From Annona cherimola (lineage: Eukaryota > Streptophyta > Magnoliopsida > Magnoliales > Annonaceae), in the NCBI GenBank assembly GCA_030490835.1, contig CM059971.1, positions 124,714,564 to 124,778,563 of the forward strand: a DNA stretch of 64,000 bases. Direction: 5' to 3'. The notes under the pieces are model-generated. The model searched no databases and was not told the origin of the DNA. It saw only the letters and a program-made list of their open reading frames with translations. A program made the position numbers and the translations under genes. This document shows, piece after piece, positions 13,101 through 24,642 of this stretch. The first letter of the stretch is position 1. Every line of letters begins with the position of its first letter.

Positions 13101-16100
13101 ATCTGTACTATTCCCAGATTGAAGATCTGATGTTCGAGGTAAATACCTTTATAAATCTCATAATTTTCTGATTTTCAGGAGACTTGTACGATTATTTCTT
13201 TGTTGGAGTTGGTTTATTTATTATACTGATTTCTTATACTTATTAATATGTTTCTTGCAGCTGTCTATGTGGCGATGCAATGACGAGGTTCGCGTCCGTG
13301 CAAATGAACTACATAGATCGTTAAGGAAGGATTCAAAACACTACATAGGCGAGTGGTGTTTACTGCTGTTGAATTTCTGGGTTATAATTCTCATCTAATA
13401 CTGGGCTCAGAAATGTTCACTTTGCTCTGATGCTATCATCTCAAGGACAGGGCTAAAAAGAAGTAGACTCTTAAAATTCTGTTAGGATTTCCGAAATTCC
13501 TATTACGAACTGTAAGAATTTTAAGGGTCCGGTTGCACCAGAGCTCAGCCAATATACACGCTGAATTGTTGAAGCCTATGGTCAGTGATTACCATTGACG
13601 ATAGCCCAAAATTTGTTGTGAATGCCTTGAAGATGTCCAGGACTGAAAAATCCAGTCGCAAGTGGCATTTCCTTTATACTGGTCTTCAAAATCAATCCAT
13701 GCCGTATGTAATGGGCTCAGTTGTTTGACATGATTTGATTTATTTTGCAGGCAATTCTGATATTTTTATACTTCCCCTGGGCTCAATTTGAAATGATTTG
13801 ATTTATTTTATAGGCGATTCTGTTATTTTTATACCTTCCTTCTGCTGTTTTCAGAATTCTGGAAGCAAGTCCCTGCTAATGAACCTTACCGCGTCATACT
13901 TGCTGATGTGAGAGATAAACTTTATAATACTCGTGAAAAGTCTCGCCATCTATTAGCTCATGGAATCTCTGAGATTCCTGAGGAAGCAACCTTCACAAGT
14001 GTGGAACAGGTCTTCCCGTCTCACAACTAAATCCATGGGACTGTCTTTTTTAGTTGCAACTAAAATTTGGATATGCTAGTCTTTTCAACATGGCTGAAAA
14101 TTCTGTATAATTTAAACGTACATATTTTTTCAATGCTGATGCATTTTTTGGTTTCGGCAAACATAAGTTCCAGGTTGATAACTATCTTTCATCATCATCA
14201 CCACCGCGTCCATTACCATGACCATCTTTATCAACCATATTTCAATTGCATGAAGTCTACCACAGGAATCTTATGAAGTCATTCTTGCCTATCTTGAAAC
14301 TTTGGCTAGAACTAACCCCTGTCTGCATGTCTTTGCTAAAAAACTACAGCGACCTCTTTCTTCTTTGAACTTGAGCTAGTGAATATGTATAATCAACGCA
14401 GCAGTGTTGAGAATAAATAAGAGAGAGAATCAATTAAGCCAATGCAGATGCCTGAAAGAACTGAGTGGATTGTCCGCTCATTCATTCTTGCCATTGATAC
14501 ACTGCATGAGATTCGTGAATGTTGATTCCGTTATTCCTTGCATGGATAGCTGAGAAATACCATCATATCTAAGTTGAAAAGGGAAATTTTACCATTTTGA
14601 CACTTCTAATCCCCCGCCAGAGGGCAATTTTTACAATACACACAGAAGAGCACTGCAATTCGGTTTATCTCAGTTTTAGTCATTCTGTTGTTTATATATG
14701 ATCTGAAGTGAAGTAGACTTCCTTGTCTGCAGTTCTTGGAGCCTCTTGAGCTTTGTTACAGATCCCTTTGTTCTTGTGGTGACCAACCAGTTGCTGATGG
14801 AAGCCTTCTTGATTTCATGCGGCAAGTTTCCACATTCGGTCTCTCACTTGTAAAACTTGACATCAGACAAGAATCGGATAGGCACGCTGATGTTATAGAT
14901 GCCATCACAAAGCATTTAGACGTGGGTTCGTATCATGATTGGCCTGAAGAAAAACGCCAAGAATGGTTGCTATCTGAACTTCGTGGCAAACGTCCTCTGT
15001 TTGGCCCTGACCTACCTAAGACAGAGGAAATTGCTGATGTGTTGGATACACTTCATGTTATTTCTGAGCTCCCTTCAGATAACTTTGGAGCCTATATTAT
15101 CTCCATGGCGACAGCCCCTTCAGATGTTCTTGCTGTTGAACTCCTACAACGTGAATGCCGTGTAAAGAAGCCACTGAGAGTTGTACCATTGTTTGAGAAG
15201 CTGGGAGATCTTGAGGCTGCCCCTGCAGCTTTAGCTAGACTGTTTTCCATAGATTGGTATAGGGACAGGATAGATGGAAAACAAGAAGTCATGATTGGTT
15301 ACTCAGATTCTGGAAAGGATGCTGGACGTCTTTCTGCTGCTTGGCAGTTATATAAAGCCCAAGAGGAGCTTATAAAGGTTGCCAAAAAATATGGGGTAAA
15401 GCTGACAATGTTCCATGGTCGAGGAGGAACTGTTGGAAGAGGAGGTGGCCCCACCCATCTTGCTATATTGTCCCAGCCACCAGAGACAATCCATGGATCG
15501 CTTCGTGTGACAGTTCAAGGTGAAGTTATTGAGCAGTCTTTTGGGGAGGAGCACTTGTGTTTCAGAACACTGCAACGATTCACGGCTGCTACTCTTGAGC
15601 ATGGGATGCGCCCACCGGTCTCACCAAAGCCCGAATGGCGTGCACTGATGGATGAAATGGCCGTTGTAGCTACGAAAGAGTATCGATCAATTGTGCTCCA
15701 GGAACCACGATTTGTCGAATATTTCCGCCTTGTGAGTTTTGCTTGCCATCTTCTGCCAACTATCAGAACAGAGTTGATAGTATACTGAGCATGTATGGAA
15801 GACTTGGTACTCTTGCTTGTTCCCTTGAATACACTGACTTGCGCAACTGTGGGTGTATTTGAGTTGTGCATGTAGTGGGCACCTAACTATGTAGATCATC
15901 TGTTTCAAAGGTCTGGTTGATTTGCTGATCACATGAGCTATTTCAGCATGTCGAATTAGGAGAATTTGCAACTTAAAACTACATGGCGCACGAATTTCTG
16001 TGTCTTATGAGATAGCCATATATGGGCTGATCCTCATTCCAGGTCATCTACATTATGGGTCCCACTTGATGCAACTCTTGGTAGTAGTTTGATGCGCCTC

Positions 16101-17228
16101 TTGACTGCAATGAAAAAGGTCGAACTAGCTGGATATACAGTCAACCATACTGATTTTCTACTAATAATTGGGTGAGTGTTATGTTTTTCTTTCCCTCTAA
16201 TGTCACAGGCAACACCTGAGATGGAGTATGGTCGGATGAACATTGGAAGCCGTCCATCAAAAAGGAAGCCCAGCGGAGGTATAGAATCACTCCGTGCTAT
16301 CCCATGGATCTTTGCATGGACACAAACAAGATTCCATCTACCCGTGTGGCTTGGCTTCGGGGCAGCATTTAAGCATGTCTTGGACAAGAATGCCAAAAAT
16401 CTCCAATTGCTCCAGGAGATGTACAATGAGTGGCCATTTTTCAGGGTCACCATAGACTTGGTTGAGATGGTTTTTGCCAAGGGAGACCCTGGCATTGCTG
16501 CGCTGTATGACAAGCTGTTGGTGTCGAAGGATCTATGGTCATTTGGAGAAAGCTTGAGAGCCAACTATGAAGCGACTAAGAGTCTTCTCCTCAAGGTAAT
16601 GATCAGTTTCCTGTTAATTTGTTTTTCCCCCTACGCGTGTCATGGTCATGATGATACAGTGATATTGGTGGTATATTTGGTGGAGACATGACTGTTTCAA
16701 GATGTACATACTCTGTTTCTTTATGATAGTAAGCATACTTGTCTATGTTTCTATCCGTTTCTATCCACGCAAAAGCTACAACCCTCAGGTTACCCTGCTG
16801 AACAAGTTAGCGCCCATGTGATGTTTCTGACTCCCTGGAAATTTATTTATTTATTTATTTGTTTATTTATTTATTTTCAAAAAGACACCCTGGAAGTTGA
16901 ACCTAAGGCATTTGGACCGCATGTCTTCCAGGTTGCTGGTCACAAAGATATTCTTGAAGGGGATCCCTACCTGAAGCAGCGACTCCGGTTGCGTGATTCA
17001 TATATCACTACCCTTAATGTCTGCCAGGCATACACACTGAAGCGTATTCGGGACGCCGGTTATGGAGTGAAGCTGAGGCCCCATTTGTCAAAGGAAAGAA
17101 TGGATTCAAGCAAGCCAGCCAATGACCTTGTTAAGCTGAACCCCATGAGCGAGTATGCGCCAGGTCTTGAAGACACCCTCATCCTGACTATGAAGGGTAT
17201 TGCTGCTGGCATGCAAAACACCGGCTAA
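10120..17228 (+). CDS. PPC: Phosphoenolpyruvate carboxylase, plant type, C3-like
   Basis: Cytosolic PEPC adds bicarbonate to phosphoenolpyruvate, giving oxaloacetate and phosphate; it refills the citric-acid cycle and supports malate synthesis. Exons: 10120-10287, 10985-11376, 11504-11588, 12727-12949, 13035-13138, 13261-13348, 13855-14009, 14733-15731, 16209-16595, 16932-17228. All junctions keep phase, giving 965 residues, the usual plant-type length. The N-terminus has the regulatory phosphoserine motif (Ser-11 in [10 protein letters not shown]). The catalytic His-172 lies in LVLTAHPTQ, the loop [14 protein letters not shown] spans 632-645, and the C-terminus is QNTG. Ala-774 (WIFAWTQ) and Arg-884 (LKQRLRLR) are the residues reported in C3, malate-sensitive forms; C4 enzymes usually carry Ser and Gly there. 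Introns 3 and 6 start with GC (gcaagt at 11589, gcgagt at 13349). The gene looks intact and functional. Which paralogue it is cannot be told. Confidence 0.98.
13712..13842 (+). repeat. Tandem duplication inside PEPC intron 6
   Basis: Two diverged copies of a unit of about 66 bp, each running from TGGGCTCA to 'tttttatac(c)ttcc'. Each copy has a pyrimidine-rich stretch with an AG (ttttgcag at 13743-13750, ttttatag at 13806-13813). These look like decoy acceptors just before the true acceptor at 13854. Using either would disrupt the reading frame or add residues absent from the family. Confidence 0.75.
16841..16876 (+). repeat. (TTTA)n tract in PEPC intron 9
   Basis: An interrupted TTTA microsatellite, about 55 bp before the acceptor at 16931. 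It may act as part of the U-rich intron context; otherwise unremarkable. Confidence 0.8.
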
Positions 17229-18048
17229 CAACTTCCTTTTTGGACCTGCCACGTCGCTTAATCTGGGTGTGAGGAAACCAAGTACTTTAAGAGAGAGCTT
17301 CTTTGGGTTGAGTTCCTTATATCTATACATAATCAAACACTGGTTTCGTGCATTTTTCAGTGTGCAGATGGCTTGCTATTTCTGCATGCTAAGTACGTAT
17401 TGCGTTTGCTATATAATTTATATGCTTGTTACTGTGTTAACAGGCCACATGTTTCCTTGTATTGTTGGTTTCATTTCTTTGGTAGAAATTTCTCATCGCA
17501 TGCCCTGGCGAATGCGTCTGTTTACTCCGGCCAAAGCGGGTCGGGTCGGTTCGGTTGACCTGACCAACCTCTAATCCAATCCGATTCACTTTGGAAATTC
17601 GGTCTATTTAAATTTGGTTGTGTAGCTTATTTTTTGAAATGTCTATTATTAATGAAGTTAGGTTAGTCGGATTTGAATTGAAACCGATCCTCATTTCCTC
17701 TTAGCCATAGCGCTGGTTCAGTGCGCTTGGAGATTGAGCCCCGATCTAGTGCTCTCAAGAGCACGTAAAGCTCAATGCTCCTACTCCCATTGTCTATTCC
17801 ATTTGCGTCCGATGTCTTCTTTCATATTTTAAGTCCTTGCATTGCTTTTCACCCAAAGAAAGAAGTCCTTGCATTTGCACAGTTTTTTTTTTTTTTTTTT
17901 TTTGATATTTTATATTTACAACTTAAGTATTCCTGGTGCATATTTTCCAATCTCACTCGACGGGTGTAAATAGGGATGAATTTTTTTAAAAAAAATCTTA
18001 CGGTATTATTTATGAGGTTGGGTCATTTGGGTTGGGCCCTATACACTC

Positions 18049-18372
18049 AGGTGCAGCTGGTTGCAAAAAATTATTTTATAAAATTTTTTATCTAAATATA
18101 TTTGACATATGTATTAAGTTTTACCATTTTTGAAGATCCGTATATATTTTTTGATTTTTGAAAATAGGAGTATTTTAATAATTTTCAAATGACTAAAATA
18201 CTCATATTTTTGAAAAATAAAAATATCTACAAGTCTTCAAAAATAGTAAAAAATTAGTTTATAGATTAATTACACTTAAATTAACAATTTTATATAACAA
18301 TTCGAAAAAATAAAAAAATAATTTTTTCTAATGCACTGAAGCAAGTGCACTCAGATGCATTTAATTAAATAC
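18049..18372. repeat. Degenerate fold-back element
   Basis: Imperfect inverted arms (ACTCAGGTGCAGCTGGTTGC on the left, a CACTGAAGCAAGTGCACTCA segment on the right) flank an AT-rich body that folds on itself near 18180. The internal 'acatatgtattaagttttaccatttttgaag' core, split by substitutions, resembles the elements at 2407 and 37067. No clear target duplication, so the ends are approximate. Confidence 0.45.
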
Positions 18373-18529
18373 TATTTGAGTTTGGATTAAGATTGATTCT
18401 ATTCAACCATGATTTAATACTCCTGGGAGCACTTAAAGCTCAATGCTTCTGCTCGCATCTTCTATTAAAAAATGTAGGGCGTGATGGTAGCCCTTTGTGA
18501 TTTTGGTGGAGTTTAGTTGAGGTATAAAA

Positions 18530-18931
18530 TTCTAGAGTTATTTCTAAATATACCCACAATATTTTTAAAATTTTAAATATACCCATTGTCTTTGCTTTTA
18601 ATCCCAAAAATGCTCTTTCAGTCAAAAACCATCATTTAAATTTTTTAATACCCAATATACCCTTGTTATAAAACAATAAATAATGAAATGAATGAAAAGA
18701 AAATGAAATTAATGTGCTTTAAATTTAGAATTCATGTGCAATTAGGGTAATAGTAAGTTATAACATTCAATTTTTTCAATTTTATCTTAAATTTGAGGGA
18801 CATATTAGTAATTTCATATATTCTCTAATGGTGTTAACTCGTGGAGTGAGTATTTTTGGAATTAAATGCAAATATAGTGGATATATTTGGAATTAAAGTC
18901 AAACATAGTGGATATATTTGGAATAACCCAA
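18530..18931. mobile_element. MITE related to 6321-6778
   Basis: This copy shares the same internal landmarks as the complete element at 6321-6778, including 'gaaaatgaaattaa', 'gctttaaatttagaattcatgtg' (split by substitutions) and 'tttcatatattctctaa'. Inverted ends are GAGTTATTTCTAAATATAC and its approximate complement. The flanks, taaaattct and aaaatttta, may be a decayed 9-bp duplication. Confidence 0.65.
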
Positions 18932-21200
18932 AATTTTATTGAGTTAGTTATTTATTTTTGTCTATTTAGTTGGCTTCCAATGTCCTCTTTTGTATTTTAA
19001 GTCCTCATGTTGCTTGCATCTGCCCGGTTTTTATTTTGTTTTGTTTTGATGTCTTATATTTACAAACCAAGTATCTCGAATATATATTTTTTAATTTTGC
19101 TTAAGGGGATGTAAATGGGAAACGTTGCTCCTAAAATGAAAAACAATCTTTCCCAATCATAATTCAAAGGCTGAACGCCCCGCGACTAAGACACGGCTCT
19201 GCTAGTTGGGCTAGTCCAATGCTGCTTTGCATATGCCAAATATTGATTTTAAGATTATGATTCCATGTTTTTGGTTGTTTGGAAGATAAGAAGGGTTTTC
19301 TATGAAGCCCAAAACAAATCGAAATTTGCATAGAAACCCTAACTTCTCGCTACGCCAGTACTCGAAGCTCTATGGGCCGGCTCGAGTCAACCAACAACCG
19401 TTCTTACGGTCAGGTCCAAATTGTTGGGAAAGCATCCTTGGAATCGTGTATGATTTATAATCGAAAAAGTTCAGCCAATTACTGGATGGGATGATTAAGA
19501 CATATGGTGTGTACACTGACTTTTAAAATATGTGCCTGATTTTTCAGAGCCTTATTATTTGCATCCAAAGATGTTAACAAAAAAAAAAAAAAAAAAAAAG
19601 TACAGGGTACCTGGATACATTGAAATTTAAAGTAACTTTTTCTTACTCCTGTCTAATCTTCAACGACACTATTTTACCAGGTTACTACTTACTACTTGCT
19701 TTTCTGTTATTATTATAACATCTCTACTCAAATACATATATTTATCGATTAATAATTTAATTTTATAAATCACTGTTCCCATCATTTTATTTATTTTTCT
19801 TTATATTTTCAGATGGAGCTTTTCTATCAAAAATATATATATATATATATATATATATTTTTTGTCCTTGCACCAAGTTCCAAACCATGTACCATTTTAT
19901 AATCCGAACTGTCTCTATCCCCTGTCGTCACTCAATTAATCCGAGGGGAAGACTGCAGGCCTTTACACCCATCTTTGGCTACTCACCTGCTCCGTTAGGT
20001 GCCAACTAAAACTCATCACCATGTAGAAAATGAAACAAAGTACAATTGCCATATCCAATTCGCAGGTGAGATTTTCCAACTGCCCTTCAAAAATCCATGC
20101 TCCCTCATAGAAAGATTTCGCTTTGGTCCAACCCACTCTCATCCAAGCCATTGAGGCGGTGGGCCCCACCAGATTGCTTGGCATGACAGATATCTCTTAC
20201 ATTTGAAACATCAGTATCAATTCCCGATTAGTTTTTGACCATTGATCAATGTTTGATATATATCATTTTCCAAAATTGGGTCCATTAGAGGAAGGTCTGG
20301 ATGGCTACTTGATAGCCCTAAATGACTGAAACCCACCGCTGGACTCACCCCATGCAACTTCCAGCAGGGAGAAGAGTCCTACAATCTCTTGATAAAAACG
20401 TTGGAGAGGTTGGTGAAATCATCCCACGTGGCTTCTGGAAGACATGGAGTCCTTGGGACCGCCGCCGCCTTGCCTCCCAAAAGAGATTTGAGGAATTCCC
20501 AAGTTTCTGATTCACTAGAGAAGGGGCAAAATAGTGTCCTGATGCACCTTTTTGTATTCTTCTCTCTCCCCCCTTGGAATGTAGTGCCCCCGCATACCAG
20601 CAGTTGACCAGAACAGATTATGCTAACGAACACATCTTATCTGATTTTTAATTTCCCTTTTTGGGCCATCAGCATCCACGTTGGACTGTCTCATCAACGG
20701 TCTGGATTACTGAGACGTGATCATGGACTGAACAAAATCGAAGCATCAGGAAGCTGTTCATGTTTTGGTGCTTGGTACCTTGGATCTTCTTTCCCATGGA
20801 GATTGAAAAAATGAAGCAACCTGGAATATACATATATATATGGCCACTTGCTGGCGGAGCATGAAAACAAGCAACATGGATGCAAACTTTCCTACCAAAC
20901 GAGTGTCCACTTTCTCTCTGCTTGACAGCAGCTAGATATATACGTTGAAATCAGAGAACCAGAGCAGTTATTACTTTCTGATTATAAAAGGCAAAGAGAT
21001 TCCTCTTGGAGATATTTTTTTAGCCAAAAGCTAGCTTTGCTTCCGGATCTAGTTATTGAGCTGATGCATATCCACTTTCACGAGGTTACCACATTAATCA
21101 TCCCTGCATGTTTATGGATTATAGCCCTGCTCCACTGATCCAATCCTAATTCCTGTGTCCCATATTAGAAGTAAACAACCGTCAAGATAACTAAGTAAGA

Positions 21201-21487
21201 GGGTGTATTTGGAAAGTGATAAATTTTTTGGATGAAAAGTTTGGTATAAAAGTTTTAAAAATGAGAGAAAAATGATATGGTAGAATAGGAATAATAATGA
21301 AAAATAAAAAGAATAAAGTTAAAATAAATAGATTAGTTGCATGGGTAGTTGTGTAGAAATGATTAAAAAGCAGGATAATTTGTATAAAAATAAGTGAAGA
21401 AATAATTAAAAAAAATAATTATGGAAAGTGAAAAGTTTTAAATTAAAAAATTTTAGTTGAAAAGTTTCATTAGCAAAAAAACAGACC
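21201..21487 (+). mobile_element. Diverged MITE of the GGGTGTGTTTGG family
   Basis: It starts GGGTGTATTTGG and shares long collinear blocks with the elements at 33291 and 46123 (gataggttagttg-like, 'gggtagttgtgtagaaatgat', 'taattaaaaaa'). The right end is too diverged to define. No coding capacity. Confidence 0.6.
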
Positions 21488-21913
21488 ATGAGTATGTAGG
21501 TGTCTGGATTTAGCTGGAAGCATTTCCATGCATCATCTAATTATAAAAGTGCAAGTGCCTGCTTAGTCAGTTTAGGAAAAGCTAAAAATTCCAATTTCGC
21601 AAAATTAACGTTTTGAACTTTAGAATAGAAAAATCAATTCCAACATTTTTTTTTATAACATGTTTGTAAAGTAACAGTTGTAGTAGATTTTGTAAGGAGA
21701 AAAGCACTTACTATCTCTTGCAAAATGCCAATGGCTACAAAAGGTGGCTACAAAAGGGGGATGACCCCAGCATAGATGGAATAAGATTCTCGACTTTTGA
21801 AAAACAAAACATGCCAACTGCAGCATTCATTGTCATTGAGATAATATGACCCTGAAAACCGTAACATGAGATGGAGAATCAGCCGAGAAAAGCTTTTATA
21901 ACAATAGAATAAT

Positions 21914-22056
21914 TTTAAAAAGTCCTCAATTACATGACAAGATGGACACTAAGACCTGAAAATTATTTGAATTTAAACAACTTTTTTAAAAGTCCTCAAT
22001 TACATGATAAGATTGACACTTAGACCTGAAAATTATTTGAAATTAAACCATTTTTT
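21914..22056 (+). repeat. 70-bp tandem duplication
   Basis: The phrase AGTCCTCAATTACATGA begins at 21921 and again at 21991, and the following 50 bases match with few changes. This is a two-copy tandem repeat with a 70-bp period in otherwise non-coding DNA. Confidence 0.85.
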
Positions 22057-22178
22057 TCCGGTTTGAAAACTTTCAACTTTCTGGTTGGAGAACCCCTGAA
22101 TTATTTTCATCGAACAAATGCAAGATTGGCTTGCTGGTCTAGAAGGGGAAGAAGATTGGGTGGGGTGAACAAATGATA

Positions 22179-22594
22179 GTTAATTTGTAAATATATCTAC
22201 ATAATTTGATATAATTACAAACATACCCGTATAGTTTCAAAAATTCCAAATAGCCCATATACAATTTAATCATAATTGTAAATATATCCATACCGCTATA
22301 GGATAATTATTACGCCATCAAGATATATGTATATTTGTAAAGATATACAAACTATATAAATATATTTGTAAGTTCAGAAATTAAGTAGATATTTAATTTT
22401 TATTTTTGCAAATATATCTCTGCCATGATGATGCACTAACAACGCCAAAACGGCACTGATATATTTGTAATTATGGTTGAATTATACAAAAATTATTTGT
22501 AATTTTTAAAATTATGTGTGTACATTTGCAATTACTGTAAAATTATTTTCTTGACCACTACGATAAAATTATTTAGATATACTTACAAATTAAC
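22179..22594. mobile_element. Fold-back element with long inverted arms
   Basis: The ends are GTTAATTTGTAAATATATCT and its near complement AGATATACTTACAAATTAAC. The interior repeats the 'ttacaaatatatc' theme in both orientations, so the 416-bp element can fold over most of its length. It has no open frame. Target duplication is not evident, so the superfamily is open. Confidence 0.6.
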
Positions 22595-23778
22595 AAAAAG
22601 GATTTGGGAATTTTCTCCGTCTATTTACAGCTACAACGTTAGTCAGTCGTCCATCCTAGACGATTATAAAATTTCACGATTCAATCACTTATCATTTAAA
22701 TCTCCGAGATTTGGCTAAATATCCGCAAGTATCGTCCAATTCTCTTGCATCGACTTGTCTATCTGGAACTCACAATTAAAAAATAAAAGTCATTTCTAAT
22801 ATATATTCTTAGTTGTCCACTAAAATAAAGGAAGGGTTGCTGTTGCATAGCTAGTTTTTTGTAACTTAAGCTAGCAGCATCTTGGTTGTAACGCGCCTTG
22901 GACGCTCCGCCCTTGACTCCTTGCGCTACCTGCTAATCTGCAGCTAGTTTAAATCGCAGCCATCCATTTCTCTCCCCTAGATATTATCGGATGTTTGGGA
23001 TCTGATCATGGCCATATGTATTATAAATCTATTATACATAGTAGTTGCCACGACAAAAAGAAAAGAAATAAAGAGAAATGATTAATGAATTAATGAGTGC
23101 GTTCCTTCGCAAAAAAAAAAAAAAAAACCGACGCGTCGCAGTCAGTTATTGTTAGTCTATTTTAAAAAAAATTTTATCCTACTCAGGTTAAGGTTGGATG
23201 ATAATTTCTTAGTTAACTAACAATAACATCATATTAAAAATATCAAACAAACAGAAAAAAAAGAAGAAGAAAAGTAGATATTTTTAATCTATAGAAATTA
23301 AATCACGAATAAAAAGACAAATATAATTGCTAAATAATTAGAAAAAAATGTCAAATGAGAATTTAAATCACTAATATAACAATTTAAATTTAAATTTGGT
23401 AACTGCTAATATTGCGTACTCGAATAGGTATCCACGCGCGTGGGTCCCGAGTTATGCAATCTACCCTATTTATTCTATTTGAAAGGGTGGATGAATAGGA
23501 GTATTCTACTAGTAGTCTCCATGATACACGAGCCGGGCCGCAAGTTGATGCGCGCGATCTCCACCCCATCTGCTGACCGTGCGCGCTGAGGTGGGAAAAA
23601 AGGCCAAAGGGGAGCTTTACTGTAGCCGGAATTGGCTGCTGGTCTCCTTTGTATGACATGATAAGGGAGCGACGGTTCTCACACACATGGGCTTTTTGAA
23701 AACCGCACAAAACCCAAAAATATTGGTGGGACCCACAGCCCCCCCGTGGCGCGTACGAACATGCATCCGCATGTAATG

Positions 23779-23785
23779 TATAAAA
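23779..23785 (+). promoter_or_regulatory. Candidate TATA box of the Dof gene
   Basis: A TATAAAA motif lies about 325 bp before the Dof start codon, directly upstream of a purine/pyrimidine-rich leader that ends in the CT tract. The position suits a core promoter; there is no independent evidence. Confidence 0.45.
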
Positions 23786-23933
23786 CAGCATTTCAATGGA
23801 GACTTTCTTTCAGGCCTCCTCCTCAATTTCCTGGAAGCAGGAGCTGATCTTCACAAAATACCAACAGCACTTCCTCAAATCTCCCAAAGAAGAAGCAGCT
23901 TTCCTAGAAGGTAAGAGGATCAGAAGCCTTCAA

Positions 23934-23936
<3 letters not shown>

Positions 23937-23980
<44 letters not shown>
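23937..23980 (+). repeat. (TC)17(TG)5 microsatellite in the Dof leader
   Basis: Seventeen TC units run into five TG units, about 125-165 bp before the start codon. A possible GAGA-type regulatory tract; length is likely variable between individuals. Confidence 0.9.
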
Positions 23981-23981
<1 letters not shown>

Positions 23982-24064
23982 CTCTGTGTCTGTCTACACC
24001 GAAGCCCTGTATCACAATATCTGTGTCTCTGTGTCTGTCTACACCGAAGCCCTGTATCACAATA
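23977..24064 (+). repeat. 45-bp tandem duplication in the Dof leader
   Basis: A unit running from TCTCTGTGTCTGTCTACACC through 'gaagccctgtatcacaata' occurs at 23981-24019 and again at 24026-24064 with no mismatch. It lies wholly upstream of the chosen start codon and so duplicates leader sequence, not protein. Confidence 0.9.
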
Positions 24065-24103
24065 AACAAGAGAACAGACTCGCATAGTCCTCCTTCTCGA
24101 ATC

Positions 24104-24580
24104 ATGGCGGGAACGGATGCGAGCACGGATGCACCAGGTTTCAAGCTGTTCGGGGCCATGATCTTGATGGAGGTTGGGGAGGTCAAAGGGGGCGAAAGCA
24201 AGGGTTCGGGGTCAGCCTGCGGCGGCGGAAGCCCACCTGATAAACGGCCAGAGAAGCCATTGCCATGCCCTCGGTGCAAGTCCTTGGACACCAAGTTCTG
24301 CTACTTCAACAACTACAACGTGAACCAGCCGCGCCACTTCTGCAAGGGGTGTCAGAGGTACTGGACTGCCGGGGGCACCCTCCGCAACGTCCCCTTCGGG
24401 GCCGGCCGACGCAAGGCCAAGCCGGCGTGCCACGGGCCGATCGGCTTCTCCCCAGAATGCGTGCTGGATCCCATGGACGTGAAGGAACTGGGGCTGGAAG
24501 GAGTGGTGGACGGTTGGCATGTGTCTACATCTCGAACACCCAAGAGGCGAAACATCCGCACCACTGGTCTAGTCAGTTGA
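24104..24580 (+). CDS. Dof zinc-finger transcription factor, COG1/Dof1.5-like
   Basis: A single-exon frame of 158 residues. Residues 55-107 form the Dof domain with Cys-55, Cys-58, Cys-80 and Cys-83 in the CX2CX21CX2C pattern, then the basic tail RRK. Dof proteins bind AAAG-containing promoter sites in the nucleus. The short N-terminus has GFKLFGAMI near residues 12-20, which recalls the GIKLFG motif of Arabidopsis Dof1.5 (COG1), a small Dof acting in light and cold responses. The overall length also fits that subgroup (inference from memory, not an alignment). The frame is open upstream to 23972, but those residues come from the repeat-rich leader, so I start at MAGTDA. The C-terminal part after residue 110 is poorly conserved, as usual in Dofs. 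The GC content is higher than in the neighbours, driven by third codon positions. Confidence 0.93.
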   Translation: MAGTDASTDAPGFKLFGAMILMEVGEVKGGESKGSGSACGGGSPPDKRPEKPLPCPRCKSLDTKFCYFNNYNVNQPRHFCKGCQRYWTAGGTLRNVPFGAGRRKAKPACHGPIGFSPECVLDPMDVKELGLEGVVDGWHVSTSRTPKRRNIRTTGLVS

Positions 24581-24620
24581 CTTGTCTATCGTCTCAGATC
24601 GCAACCGTTGTAAATACAAA

Positions 24621-24642
24621 AGCCCGTGATTAATCACGGGCT
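24621..24642. other. Perfect 22-bp palindrome downstream of the Dof stop codon
   Basis: AGCCCGTGATTA followed by its exact complement forms a 22-bp palindrome 41 bp after the stop codon. In RNA it would make a GC-topped hairpin with almost no loop. The function is unknown: it could be an RNA stability element, a protein-binding site or chance. Confidence 0.8.

Larger units (their letters stand above)
17229..23775. other. Repeat-rich intergenic DNA between PEPC and Dof
   Basis: No frame here looks like a known protein. The PEPC 3' UTR occupies an unknown part of the start. The rest holds several degenerate fold-back or MITE-like elements (listed separately), a T run near 17882-17903, an A run near 19580-19599, an AT dinucleotide tract near 19832-19857 and an A run near 23110-23127. 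About 19900-20800 is more GC-balanced but has no recognisable coding content. Confidence 0.6.

Noticed and set aside
23972..24103. N-terminal extension of the Dof protein (44 residues)
   Set aside because: The extension is the translation of CT/TG repeats and a tandem duplication; the Dof-like N-terminus begins at the later ATG (24104).
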